Shown here: positions 26,866 to 34,574 of the stretch, in pieces
Layout of the letters: every line of letters begins with the position of its first letter
Numbering within the stretch: position 1 is the first letter of the stretch
Position numbers and translations under genes: made by a program
NCBI RefSeq assembly: GCF_950101795.1
Contig: NZ_CATNLZ010000023.1
Location: forward strand, 186,001 to 250,000
Reading direction: 5' to 3'
DNA length: 64,000 nt
DNA from: Nocardioides sp. T2.26MG-1
GTDB lineage: Bacteria; Actinomycetota; Actinomycetes; Propionibacteriales; Nocardioidaceae
The notes under the pieces: generated by a model
What the model was told of the DNA's origin: nothing
Databases searched by the model: none
The model's input: the letters and a program-made list of their open reading frames with translations, nothing else

Positions 26866-27318
26866 GTGATCACCTCCGACGCCATCACCTGGAACGCGCC
26901 GAACGACCCGCACCCCGCCCGCGCCGCGTCCCAGCGCTCCTACTCGGCCGTCGCCAAGGGCGACCTCGCCGAGTGGCTGACCGTGTACGCCGAGGACGCG
27001 GTGCTCGAGGACCCGGTCGGGCCGTCGATGTTCGACCCCGAGGGTCGCGGCCACCGCGGCCACGAGGGCATCACGGCGTTCTGGTACCAGGCCATCGCGC
27101 CGATCGCGCGCTTCGAGTTCGAGATCAACGACTCCTTCGCCAACCCGGGCAGCAACACCTGCGCGAACATCGGGCGGATCCGGACGTCGTTCCCCGACGG
27201 CAGCCACACCACGACCGACCTGATCATGGTCTACGTGGTGGACGACGACGGCCGGGTCGTCTCGATGAGGGCCTACTGGGAGCCGGACCGCACGATGGCG
27301 AGCTTCACGCAGGCCTGA
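26866..27318 (+). CDS. SnoaL-like / ketosteroid isomerase-fold protein
   Basis: A 150-residue NTF2-like protein. ASQRSYSAVAKGDLAEWLTVYAEDA and the HRGHEGITAFW segment are typical of the SnoaL/ketosteroid-isomerase-like group. These form cone-shaped pockets and include delta-5-3-ketosteroid isomerases, dehydratases and binding proteins. The KstR-type operator directly upstream links this one to steroid metabolism, as does a D-x(n)-D layout, but the isomerase catalytic residues cannot be assigned with certainty. The message is probably leaderless (TAGGAT-N6-GTG). No other sterol gene is in the window. Confidence 0.82.
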   Translation: MITSDAITWNAPNDPHPARAASQRSYSAVAKGDLAEWLTVYAEDAVLEDPVGPSMFDPEGRGHRGHEGITAFWYQAIAPIARFEFEINDSFANPGSNTCANIGRIRTSFPDGSHTTTDLIMVYVVDDDGRVVSMRAYWEPDRTMASFTQA

Positions 27319-27337
27319 CCGGGGCTCACCGCTGCCG

Positions 27338-27988
27338 TCAGGTCGCGCAGTGCTCGGCGATCCACTCGACCAGCGGCCGCAGCGTGCGCCAGTCGTCGCG
27401 GATCAGGTCGAGCACGTCCGCGGTGTGGATCACCGGCTCGAAGCCGAGCGAGTGCCCGGCCACGAGCGACTTGTGCCGGAGCAGCTCGATGCGCGGATGG
27501 TCGGCGTCGTACCCGCGCGGCGTGGTCTTGAGCCGGTCGCCGCCGATCTCGAACCCGCCCTTCTCCAGCGCGCCGAGGATCCGCTCCAGTTCGGGGCCGA
27601 AGCGGTCGTGCGCCACCGAGGAGCGGAACGCCGCCAGCCGCGGCCCGCTCGCCTCGTAGAAGCCCGCGCCGGTGCGCACGCCGCGAGGTGACAGCTCGAC
27701 GTACCAGCCGGTGGCCTCGCCCACCCGCACGAACGCGCCCTGGTGGGTCTTGTACGGCGTCTTGTCCTTCGCGAAGCGCACGTCGCGGTAGGGCCGGAAG
27801 ATCTTCGCCGGCCCGAACTCCGGCTCCAGCGCGGTGCACAGCGCAGTCATCGGCGCCTTGATTGCCTCGGCGTACACCGACTTGTGCTTCTCCCAGAACG
27901 ACTTGGTGTTGTCGACCTCGAGGTCGTCGTAGAAGTCGAGCGCGGCGACCGGGAAGCCGGTGAAGGCAGGGGTCTCGGGAGCGGTCAC
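27338..27988 (-). CDS. DUF2461 domain-containing protein
   Basis: A 216-residue cytosolic protein of the DUF2461 (TIGR02453) family. Characteristic are FYDDLEVDNTKSFWEKHK near the start, IFRPYRDVRFAKDKTPYKTH in the middle and GGFEIGGDRLKTTPRGYD later. The function of the family is unknown. The GTG start at 27988 is chosen because the family pattern begins immediately (TGFPVAALDFYDDL). It is transcribed alone and converges on the SnoaL-like gene. Confidence 0.9.
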   Translation of the reverse strand: MTAPETPAFTGFPVAALDFYDDLEVDNTKSFWEKHKSVYAEAIKAPMTALCTALEPEFGPAKIFRPYRDVRFAKDKTPYKTHQGAFVRVGEATGWYVELSPRGVRTGAGFYEASGPRLAAFRSSVAHDRFGPELERILGALEKGGFEIGGDRLKTTPRGYDADHPRIELLRHKSLVAGHSLGFEPVIHTADVLDLIRDDWRTLRPLVEWIAEHCAT

Positions 27989-28016
27989 GCACCGAGGGTA
28001 GCCAGCCCGCACACGA

Positions 28017-28052
28017 CGAGGTGGCGCCGCCCGCTGCTGCGCCGCCACCTCG
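28017..28052 (-). terminator. 10-bp stem hairpin downstream of the lipoprotein gene
   Basis: Arms CGAGGTGGCG and CGCCACCTCG around a 16-base loop. It lies 110 bases after the lipoprotein stop and 29 bases before the DUF2461 start on the same strand. A weaker bulged hairpin at 28114-28150 is closer to the stop. The rest of 27989-28161 shows nothing else. Confidence 0.45.
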
Positions 28053-28161
28053 CCCGTGCATCGGATCCCCACGCTCCGACACAGGGTCCAACGTGGGTAC
28101 GGCGGGAATGTGACGCGACCGGTCCGGTATTTCTCCGACCGGCGTGTCGCTCCCCGGAGCC

Positions 28162-29298
28162 TCAGTCGAGCGTCGCGGTGACCTGCTCGTCGCCGTCCTC
28201 GGCCAGCGCGGTGACGGTCAGTGCGTCGCCGCCGCAGCGCGGCTGGTCGAGGAACGCCTGTCCCCCGGGGGACTGGTAGACGACCGCGAGGCCCGTGTCC
28301 GCGCTCCAGCGCACCAGCGCCGCCGGGTCGCCCTCCCGCTGCGGGTCGCGCACGAAGTACGCCGCGCCGGCGCACCAGGTGAGGCTGCCGGCGGTGCCGG
28401 GGCCGAGGTCGAAGTAGCCCTCGCCGGCGCGGGCGTAGAAGTGCGCGGCCTCGATCTGGCGCTCCTTCGGGATCACCGACCAGACGGCGCCGTCGTCGGT
28501 GAGCAGGCCGTCCCAGCCCTTGCAGTCCGCGACACCCGGGAACGGCGTGACCCGGTCACCCTCGAGGGTGACCAGCGTCCGGCAGGCGGGCTGGGAGTCG
28601 TCGAAGGTCTGGAGCGCGGTGCCGGCCGGGGTGATCCGGGCGTCGTTGAAGCCCTGCCGGTCGGGGGCGCACCAGCCCAGCGTCGAGGTGCGGCTCGCGA
28701 GGTCGACGGTGGCGACGCAGTAGTCGCCGTCGTGGACCGTGGCGTGGAGCAGCCGGCCCTCACCGAGCGCCCAGGTGCCGCCGGTGTGCGTGGGGAGGTC
28801 GGAGCCGCCGTCGATCCGGAACGTCTTGCCGGTCGCCAGCTCGGTGACCTCGGCGACGCTGGGGCGCTGCTCGTGACGGTCCTGGAGCACGACCACGGCC
28901 CAGTCGCCGTCGATCAGCGCCTCGCTCACCTGGGAGCGCGACCCGCCGCTCGAGCCCGATCCCGAGCTCGAGCCCGGTCCGTCCAGCTGGTAGCCGCGGC
29001 CGTTGCCGGTGACCCTGAGCGTCCAGTCGCCGCTGCGCGTGACGGTGTCGCCCACCGGCCCGTCGACCGGGCGCCAGTCGAGGAGGTCCGTGGCCGGCTC
29101 GACCACCTCCGGCTGGTCCGCGGTGCCGCCGGAGGCGGCGGTCGAGGGACTCTCGGAGGGCTCGGGGTCGGCGGTCGTCGGCCCGGTGCTGGTCGGTGAC
29201 GTGCTGGGCTCGGGCGTGACCGGCTCGTCGCTGCCGCCGCAGGCCGCCAGTCCCAGGGCGAGCACCGCCGCGGAGGCGGCGTACCGGAGCCGGCGCAT
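28162..29298 (-). CDS. secreted lipoprotein of unknown function
   Basis: A 378-residue protein with a lipoprotein signal (MRRLRYAASAAVLALGLAAC, lipobox LAAC, then GG), a Ser/Thr/Pro/Glu-rich linker to about residue 60, and a beta-rich domain with several paired Cys (DGDYCVATVDL, GWCAPD, PACRTLV, ADCKGWDG, LTWCAG, PRCGGD) that would form disulfides outside the cell. The repeats resemble a beta-propeller, but no named family is recognised. Its ATG overlaps the stop of the C39-like peptidase by one base (TGATG), so the two proteins are made together and may interact at the surface. Confidence 0.8.
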   Translation of the reverse strand: MRRLRYAASAAVLALGLAACGGSDEPVTPEPSTSPTSTGPTTADPEPSESPSTAASGGTADQPEVVEPATDLLDWRPVDGPVGDTVTRSGDWTLRVTGNGRGYQLDGPGSSSGSGSSGGSRSQVSEALIDGDWAVVVLQDRHEQRPSVAEVTELATGKTFRIDGGSDLPTHTGGTWALGEGRLLHATVHDGDYCVATVDLASRTSTLGWCAPDRQGFNDARITPAGTALQTFDDSQPACRTLVTLEGDRVTPFPGVADCKGWDGLLTDDGAVWSVIPKERQIEAAHFYARAGEGYFDLGPGTAGSLTWCAGAAYFVRDPQREGDPAALVRWSADTGLAVVYQSPGGQAFLDQPRCGGDALTVTALAEDGDEQVTATLD

Positions 29299-30587
29299 CA
29301 GACGCCGACGTTGTGGGCGTAGTGGGCCTGGTTGCCGCGGTAGCTCTTGTAGGCGCTGCGCCACTGCACCCGCGCGATCGAGGGCTCGGAGGGGTCGAAG
29401 CGGTGCTGGTTCCAGGGCTCGAAGTAGTTGAGCACGTCGGGCTTGTCGCCGCGCTTCGCGTAGCCGCGGCCGACCTGGAAGTGCCCCGAGGCGTCGTCGT
29501 CGAGGTAGGGGTAGAACTGCTTGAGCAGGATCGGGTGGAGCACCACCGGTGCCTTGTAGTCGGCGAGATGCCGCATCATCAGCAGCATCCACTGGCGGAA
29601 GCTGTACTTGCCGATGTCGAGCACGATGTAGGGCCCGGCGTGGTCCTCGTTGTCCCAGCCGGTGCTCTGGTTGACGACGCGCACCATGTCGTAGACCGAG
29701 GTGCCGTTGCCGGTGGTGTTCAGCCGCCGGGCCCAGTGCCCTTGCGTCTGACGCCGGTCGCGCCAGCCCCAGGCGATCATCTGCATCGAGGTCGGGCCGC
29801 ACCAGTAGGTGCGGATCTGCTCCGACACCTGCGTGGGGTCGAGGATCGTGACCCGCTCGGGGTAGTCGCCCATGGTCTTCACGCTCGCCTGGCTGGGCGT
29901 GGCGCTCGCGCTGGCGGAGGCCGACGGCTTGGTGGTGGGGCTGGCGGTGGTGCTCGCCGACGTCCTCGCGGCGGCGGGTAGGGCGGCGCGCGCCTCGGGG
30001 TGGTCGGCCAGGAACCCGACGGGCAGCGGGACGCCCTCGATCTCGTGGCGCAGCAGCCACACCTTGGCGACCGACCGGGCGGCCATGGTCAGCTCCGCGC
30101 GGTCCGCGGCGGCGCGGTCCGCGGGGCTCATCCGGACGCGCTGGTCGAGCGCGGCCACGGGATCCAGGTCGCCGGTGGACTCGGTGGCGCCGGTGCTGCC
30201 GGCCGGTCGGGCGGCGGCGGTGCGTGCGGACCTGGCCATCCGCGCCCGGACCTCGGCCTCGGAGTCCTCGGTCCACCCGGCGCCGAGGCAGTAGCGCTGG
30301 CCCTCGAGCTCAGCGCAGCGCACCGCGGAGGACGCGAGCTGCTCGGGGGTGGTCCTGCCCGAGACCCGGCCCAGGGTGCGGCCCGCGGCGACGACGCGGT
30401 CGATCTCGGCCTGCATCTGCGGCGTCACCTCCGACCAGCCGGCCGTGGCGGCGGGTCGCAGGCCGCCCGCCTTGCCCCCGTCGGACGGCACGATCGCCCC
30501 GTCGTCCTCGCCCCTGGGGATGAGCGGGGTGAGCGCGAGCAGCACGACGAGGGTGCCGGCGACGGCCAACACGGAACGGCGGGACAT
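29298..30587 (-). CDS. secreted C39-like cysteine peptidase
   Basis: A 429-residue protein with an N-terminal signal or anchor (SVLAVAGTLVVLLALTPLIP), a long Ala/Ser/Thr-rich helical and linker region to about residue 230, and a C-terminal papain-like domain. The catalytic Cys lies in RTYWCGPTSMQMIAWGW and the His in ASGHFQVGRGY, followed by an Asn/Asp in VLNYFEPWN. This matches the C39-like secreted peptidases of actinobacteria, which are not tied to bacteriocin export here because no ABC transporter is nearby. It heads a two-gene message with the lipoprotein. An imperfect palindrome (30643-30666) lies 56 bases upstream. Confidence 0.82.
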   Translation of the reverse strand: MSRRSVLAVAGTLVVLLALTPLIPRGEDDGAIVPSDGGKAGGLRPAATAGWSEVTPQMQAEIDRVVAAGRTLGRVSGRTTPEQLASSAVRCAELEGQRYCLGAGWTEDSEAEVRARMARSARTAAARPAGSTGATESTGDLDPVAALDQRVRMSPADRAAADRAELTMAARSVAKVWLLRHEIEGVPLPVGFLADHPEARAALPAAARTSASTTASPTTKPSASASASATPSQASVKTMGDYPERVTILDPTQVSEQIRTYWCGPTSMQMIAWGWRDRRQTQGHWARRLNTTGNGTSVYDMVRVVNQSTGWDNEDHAGPYIVLDIGKYSFRQWMLLMMRHLADYKAPVVLHPILLKQFYPYLDDDASGHFQVGRGYAKRGDKPDVLNYFEPWNQHRFDPSEPSIARVQWRSAYKSYRGNQAHYAHNVGV

Positions 30588-30642
30588 GGAACGACCTCGA
30601 GACGACGGTGGGGGAAGGACCGGTCATCCCACTGTCACCTCT

Positions 30643-30666
30643 GGCCACTTGAAGCGTCAAGTTGCC
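30643..30666. promoter_or_regulatory. palindrome upstream of the C39-like peptidase gene
   Basis: ACTTGA-AGCG-TCAAGT (30647-30662) extended by GGC/GCC with one mismatch, 56 bases before the start at 30587. It could be an operator. There is no T-run, and it is not adjacent to a stop codon, so a terminator is less likely. Confidence 0.4.
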
Positions 30667-30766
30667 CAATGGTCACAGCGACGGCCGGCGTCTGGTCGCG
30701 GAACGTCCTACGTCGTGAGGTCGAGGGGCCACGAACGGGATGACGTCGCGGGCCTCCTCCGGGGAG

Positions 30767-30842
30767 TGGAGCGGATGACGAGACTCGAACTCGCGACATC
30801 GACCTTGGGAAGGTCGCGCTCTACCAACTGAGCTACATCCGC
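30767..30842 (-). tRNA. tRNA-Gly, anticodon CCC
   Basis: Read on the minus strand: acceptor GCGGATG paired with CATCCGC, D-arm GCTCAGTTGGTAGAGC, anticodon stem CGACC/GGTCG enclosing TTCCCAA (anticodon CCC, reading GGG) and T-loop GTTCGAGTC. The discriminator is T and CCA is encoded (30769-30767). The four-armed fold is complete. Confidence 0.95.
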
Positions 30843-30880
30843 ACGACCCGGCGAACGGGTCGGCGCACATGCTATATCGC

Positions 30881-31681
30881 TCACTCCCCGCCGGGGGAGA
30901 TGACCCTCGGTACGACGGGGGCGACCACCTGGGCGAGCGTCGGGTGCTTGGGGCTGACCAGGTGGCCGGACGAGCGTCCGGTGAGCCGACGGTGCACCCA
31001 CGGCACAGCCGACGTGCGCACCCATGCGGCGTGCTCGCGCAGCTGCTCGGAGCGAGTGACGGTCGGCAGGTCGAGGAGCGGCAGCGGCTCGAGGCCGTGG
31101 TCGATGCCGAGGGTGTCGAGCACCTCGATCGCCATCCGCTGGTGGCCGGCCGGGCCCATGTGCATGCGGTCGGGGTCCCAGTAGCGCCAGTCGCGGTACT
31201 CCCGCAGCTTCCAGTAGTCCACGACGCTCGCGCCGTGCCGCTGGGCGCTGTCGCGCACGAACTCGTTGTAGAGCGCGAAGCGGCCGCGCAGTGGCCGGAA
31301 GATCGCGGACCCGCCCGGGTCGAAGGCGGTGAACACCAGCAGGCGGGCGCCGGTGTCCGCGAGCCGGCCGAGCGCGTCGTCGTACCTCTCGGCGAGGGCG
31401 TCGATGTCGACCTTCGGCCGCAGGATGTCGTTGGCACCGGCGTAGATCGTGATCAGGTCGGGGCGCAGCGCGATCGCGGGCTCGAGCTGCTCGTCGAGGA
31501 CGCCGCGCAGCTTGCGGCCGCGGATCGCGAGGTTGGCGTAGCCGAAGTCGTCGGTCCGGCTCGCCAGCACCTCGGCGACCCGGTCGGCCCAGCCGCGGAG
31601 GCCGTTGGGGCGGTCGGGGTCGGGGTCGCCGACGCCTTCGGTGAACGAGTCGCCGAGGGCGACGTACCGGTGGAAGCTCAC
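30881..31681 (-). CDS. SGNH/GDSL-type hydrolase
   Basis: A 266-residue esterase/lipase-like protein. Block I is YVALGDSFTEGVGD with nucleophile Ser12; block III has the Asn in IYAGANDIL; block V has the catalytic Asp-x-x-His as DRMHMGPAGH. There is no signal peptide when translation starts at GTG 31681 (VSFHRYVALG), so it is cytosolic. Family members hydrolyse esters or acetyl groups of sugars, lipids and other substrates. It is divergent from dcd, 64 bases between starts. An upstream extension to 31768 would overlap dcd and is rejected. Confidence 0.9.
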   Translation of the reverse strand: MSFHRYVALGDSFTEGVGDPDPDRPNGLRGWADRVAEVLASRTDDFGYANLAIRGRKLRGVLDEQLEPAIALRPDLITIYAGANDILRPKVDIDALAERYDDALGRLADTGARLLVFTAFDPGGSAIFRPLRGRFALYNEFVRDSAQRHGASVVDYWKLREYRDWRYWDPDRMHMGPAGHQRMAIEVLDTLGIDHGLEPLPLLDLPTVTRSEQLREHAAWVRTSAVPWVHRRLTGRSSGHLVSPKHPTLAQVVAPVVPRVISPGGE

Positions 31682-31733
31682 CCACCCATTCTCGCCGCCA
31701 TCGCATCCCGACGCCGCAGCGGGTCCGGGCCGG

Positions 31734-31739
31734 TAGGTT
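31734..31739 (+). promoter_or_regulatory. -10 element of dcd (leaderless)
   Basis: TAGGTT, six bases, then the GTG start at 31746: the leaderless layout seen at other genes of the window. Confidence 0.5.
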
Positions 31740-31745
31740 GAGCGC

Positions 31746-32321
31746 GTGCTGCTCTCAGACCGCGACATCCTCGTCGAGATCGAGGCGGGCCGGATCGCCC
31801 TCGAGCCCTACGACGAGGGCATGCTCCAGCCGTCCTCGATCGACGTGCGGCTGGACCGCTTCTTCCGGGTGTTCGAGAACCACAAGTACCCCCACATCGA
31901 CCCGGCGGCCGACCAGTCCGACCTGACCCGCGTGGTGGAGCCCGACGGGGACGACCCGTTCATCCTGCACCCGGGGGAGTTCGTGCTGGGGTCGACGTAC
32001 GAGGTCGTGACGCTGCCCGACGACATCGCCGCGCGCGTCGAGGGCAAGTCCTCCCTCGGGCGGCTGGGGTTGCTCACCCATGCCACCGCGGGGTTCGTCG
32101 ACCCCGGGTTCTCCGGGCACGTGACGCTCGAGCTGGCGAACGTCGCGACGCTGCCGATCAAGCTCTACCCCGGGATGAAGATCGGACAGTTCTGCTTCTT
32201 CCGGCTGTCCTCGCCCTCGGAGCACCCGTACGGCTCGGCGAAGTACGGCTCGCGCTACCAGGGCCAGCGCGGCCCGACGCCGTCGCGGTCGTACCAGAAC
32301 TTCCACCGCACCCCGATCTAG
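31746..32321 (+). CDS. dcd: dCTP deaminase
   Basis: A 191-residue trimeric enzyme of the dUTPase fold that deaminates dCTP. Conserved blocks are [44 protein letters not shown] with the nucleotide-binding loop, and [18 protein letters not shown] with the catalytic Glu. The C-terminal tail [17 protein letters not shown] closes on the phosphates. Actinobacterial and archaeal relatives with this close pattern are often bifunctional, releasing dUMP directly; I cannot settle that from sequence alone. GTG 31746 is fixed by the leaderless -10 and the family start. Confidence 0.96.
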   Translation: MLLSDRDILVEIEAGRIALEPYDEGMLQPSSIDVRLDRFFRVFENHKYPHIDPAADQSDLTRVVEPDGDDPFILHPGEFVLGSTYEVVTLPDDIAARVEGKSSLGRLGLLTHATAGFVDPGFSGHVTLELANVATLPIKLYPGMKIGQFCFFRLSSPSEHPYGSAKYGSRYQGQRGPTPSRSYQNFHRTPI

Positions 32322-32326
32322 GCGAT

Positions 32327-32345
32327 GGAGCTTAGGCTAACCTAA
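32327..32345 (+). promoter_or_regulatory. IdeR/DtxR-type iron box
   Basis: GGAGCTTAGGCTAACCTAA matches the 19-base IdeR consensus (TTAGGTTAGGCTAACCTAA) at 16 positions, including the whole right part TTAGGCTAACCTAA. It lies 5 bases before the ATG of the siderophore-interacting protein and covers the probable -10 (TAACCT), so iron-loaded repressor would shut the gene. Confidence 0.85.
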
Positions 32346-32350
32346 CTTCC

Positions 32351-33298
32351 ATGACGACCACCGTTACGACCGTGCCCCCGATGATCCTCGACGAGGTCGA
32401 GGCCGTCCGGGTCGAGCGACTCTCGCCGTCGTTCGTCCGGGTCGAGCTGGGCGGTGCGTGCCTCGCGGAGTTCGGCGTGGACGGACCGCTCTACGACCAG
32501 CGGATCAAGCTCGTCTTCCCGTACGCCGACGGCCCGCTGCCGTCGCTCGCAGGCGCTGACGAGTCATGGCTGCGCGTCTGGCTCGAGAGGCCGGTGGAGG
32601 AGCGCGGCCACATGCGCACCTACACGATCCGCGACGTCGTCGGGTCCGCTGCCGACACCCGTCTCGTGGTCGACTTCGTGGTGCACGGCGAGGACGGCTC
32701 CGCGGGGCCGGGGTCGTCCTGGGCCGAGCGGGCCCGGCCCGGCGACCGGCTGGTGCTGCTGGCGCCCCGGCGGGGTCACGCGTTCGGAGGGATCGAGTTC
32801 GACCCCGGTACGGCGGCCCGGCTGCTGCTGGTCGGCGACGAGACGGCGGTCCCGGCGATCTGCTCGATCCTCGCCCAGCTGCCGTGGCGGGCGCGTGGGG
32901 CGGCGTTCCTCGAGGTCCCGACGACCACGGACGTGCCGAGCGTGGTGCACCCCGAGGGGGTGGAGGTCGTCTGGCTGCCCCGCGACGGCGCCCCCCTCGG
33001 GTCGCTCGTCCACGACGCGGTGCTCGAGCACCTCGGGGTGCCGGGGCTGGTGGTCGAGGAGCCGGACGTGGTCGACCCGGACCTGTGGGAGACCCCGACG
33101 TACTCCTCCTCCGGCGAGGAGGTCGAGTCGGCGGTGACCGTGGTGGGCCACGATCTCGACGACCTCTACGCGTGGATCGCCGGGGAGTCGGGGATGGTCA
33201 TCGCCCTGCGGCGGGCCCTGGTGAGCGACCTCGGCGTCGACCGGCGCCAGGTCGCCTTCATGGGCTACTGGCGCCGGGGCGTCGCGATGCGCTCCTAG
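32351..33298 (+). CDS. siderophore-interacting protein (FAD-dependent ferric-siderophore reductase)
   Basis: A 315-residue cytosolic flavoprotein of the SIP (ViuB-like) family, which reduces ferric siderophores with NAD(P)H and frees iron. The FAD-binding pattern is RTYTIRDV (residues ~93-100), followed by GDRLVLLAPRRGHAF, the NAD-binding region LLLVGDETAVPAICSIL and the C-terminal FMGYWRRGVA typical of SIP. The iron box immediately upstream shows that it is induced by iron starvation. It is not in a siderophore-synthesis cluster and ends at the large hairpin 33308-33374. Confidence 0.94.
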   Translation: MTTTVTTVPPMILDEVEAVRVERLSPSFVRVELGGACLAEFGVDGPLYDQRIKLVFPYADGPLPSLAGADESWLRVWLERPVEERGHMRTYTIRDVVGSAADTRLVVDFVVHGEDGSAGPGSSWAERARPGDRLVLLAPRRGHAFGGIEFDPGTAARLLLVGDETAVPAICSILAQLPWRARGAAFLEVPTTTDVPSVVHPEGVEVVWLPRDGAPLGSLVHDAVLEHLGVPGLVVEEPDVVDPDLWETPTYSSSGEEVESAVTVVGHDLDDLYAWIAGESGMVIALRRALVSDLGVDRRQVAFMGYWRRGVAMRS

Positions 33299-33307
33299 GG
33301 TTCGGCG

Positions 33308-33374
33308 GCGGTACTCCCTGACGAACGGGCCCCGATTCGGCCGGCTGGGGGGCCCGTTCGTCAGGGAGTACCGC
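33308..33374. terminator. 26-bp perfect stem with 15-base loop
   Basis: Arms at 33308-33333 and 33349-33374 are perfectly complementary (left arm begins GCGGTACTCCCTGACGAACG). It fills the gap between the SIP gene (stop 33298) and the convergent 51-residue gene (stop 33384). It probably acts as a bidirectional terminator; the unusual length could also mark a small mobile palindrome. Confidence 0.75.
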
Positions 33375-33383
33375 TGCGAGCGG

Positions 33384-33539
33384 TCAGCTGTCGAGGCGCG
33401 ATGCGACGCGACGCATCCGCTGGACGAGCAGGCTGCGGTAGGTGGTGGACGGGATGCGGGGCGCCCGCGCACGGGTGATCCGCTCGGCAAGCTGCTGGCG
33501 GGCGACCTCGGCGTCGAGGACCACGTTGCTGTTCTCCAT
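33384..33539 (-). CDS. small hypothetical protein, 51 aa
   Basis: A 51-residue, basic, probably helical protein (LDAEVARQQLAERITRARA, then SLLVQRMRRVASRLDS). The ATG 33539 has an AGGAGA ribosome-binding site seven bases upstream, which fixes the start against a longer upstream frame. It follows the DUF4097 gene by 29 bases and is probably co-transcribed. No family is recognised. Confidence 0.7.
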   Translation of the reverse strand: MENSNVVLDAEVARQQLAERITRARAPRIPSTTYRSLLVQRMRRVASRLDS

Positions 33540-33568
33540 GGCGTTCTCCTGCGAGTGAGTGGGTGGGG

Positions 33569-34393
33569 TCAGGCCTGGGTCAGGACGATGTCGCCGCTGA
33601 CCGTCTTCGCGCGGACCTCGACGTGGTCGGCGCCGTCGCGGGGTTCGCCGGCGCCGCTGAGGTTGGAGCGGATCTCGCCGGTGATCGTGGAGATGTCGGT
33701 CCACACCGGTACGCCGGCGGGGACGCCGACCGCGACGTCTCCCGAGGCGCCCTTGACCGTGACCCGGCCTCGAAGCGCCTTGCTCACGACCAGGTCGCCG
33801 GAGCCGGTGGTGAGGGCGACGTCGCCCTCGGACTCGCCGACCTTGAGGTCACCGGACCCGGTCTTCACCACGGCAGAGCCGCGGGTGGCCCACAGCTGCA
33901 CGTCGCCGGACCCGGTCGAGACGAGCACGCTGGCGGCGGCGTCGACGACGAGGACGTCGCCGGAGCCGCTCTTGGCCTTGAGGTCGGCGCGGGCCGCCTC
34001 GATGCGGATGTCGCCGGACCCGGTCTCGACGACGAGCGGGCCGGCGCCGGTGTCGACCTCGACGTCGCCGGAGCCGCTCTTGAGCTGGGCGGTGCCGACC
34101 GTGCCGGTCACCATGATGTTGGCGCTGCCGGTGCGGACCGCGAGGTCGCTCGAGGTGGGCAGGGTGACGACCACGTCGAGGCGGCTGTCCCCGCCGAAGA
34201 TGCCGCCGCGCTGCTTGGGCCCGACGACGCTGATCTGGCTGCCGTCCTGACGGACGACGGTCTGGTCGGCGTCGCGCCCGGTGACGACGACGTGGGTCTC
34301 GGTCGTGTCGGTGGCCGCAACCTTCACCGAGCCCTTGCCGATCTCGGCGACGAGGCGGACGGGCTGGTGGGTCTCGAAGTGATGCTCGGTCAT
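33569..34393 (-). CDS. DUF4097 beta-strand-repeat protein
   Basis: A 274-residue protein made of short beta repeats carrying the pattern TGSGDV, SGSGDV or TGSGDL about every 20 residues (for example VETGSGDIRIEA, VSTGSGDVQLWA, VKTGSGDLKVGE), building a single-stranded right-handed beta-helix. This is the DUF4097 family (bactofilin/adhesin-like), of unknown role. There is no signal peptide, so it is cytosolic. The start ATG 34393 has a GGAGGAG ribosome-binding site. It lies between the ribbon-helix-helix protein and the 51-residue gene on the same strand, a combination I recall from other actinobacteria. Confidence 0.88.
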   Translation of the reverse strand: MTEHHFETHQPVRLVAEIGKGSVKVAATDTTETHVVVTGRDADQTVVRQDGSQISVVGPKQRGGIFGGDSRLDVVVTLPTSSDLAVRTGSANIMVTGTVGTAQLKSGSGDVEVDTGAGPLVVETGSGDIRIEAARADLKAKSGSGDVLVVDAAASVLVSTGSGDVQLWATRGSAVVKTGSGDLKVGESEGDVALTTGSGDLVVSKALRGRVTVKGASGDVAVGVPAGVPVWTDISTITGEIRSNLSGAGEPRDGADHVEVRAKTVSGDIVLTQA

Positions 34394-34574
34394 GGTGCTC
34401 CTCCTGCATGAGGGTGTGGTCGGCCGCGGGGCCGGCCTGGTGCCGGACCCGGGAAGAGGGATGGGGGAGTGTGTTGCTGCTGTGCGACTGGGTCTCGACA
34501 CGCCGGTCGCGGCTTCGTTCCTCAGCCGCGCGGCTCGCTCGACCACCATCAGCGGAGCCGCTGACGCGTCTCCG
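34394..34574 (-). other. non-coding gap with hairpin and dispersed-repeat-like sequence
   Basis: A hairpin TCAGCGG-AG-CCGCTGA (34549-34564) lies 10 bases after the ribbon-helix-helix stop and could terminate or attenuate. The stretch 34491-34548 (starting GGTCTCGACACGCCGGTCGC) resembles Arg/Ser-codon-like intergenic repeats common in Nocardioides-type genomes, but no second copy is in this window. Confidence 0.35.

Noticed and set aside
30767-30842. Integration site at tRNA-Gly
   Set aside because: No integrase gene or duplicated tRNA 3' end was seen within the window; flanking genes look like ordinary chromosome.
34491-34548. Confident call of a dispersed REP element
   Set aside because: The sequence looks like repeats I associate with Nocardioides-type genomes, but no second copy exists here to prove it.
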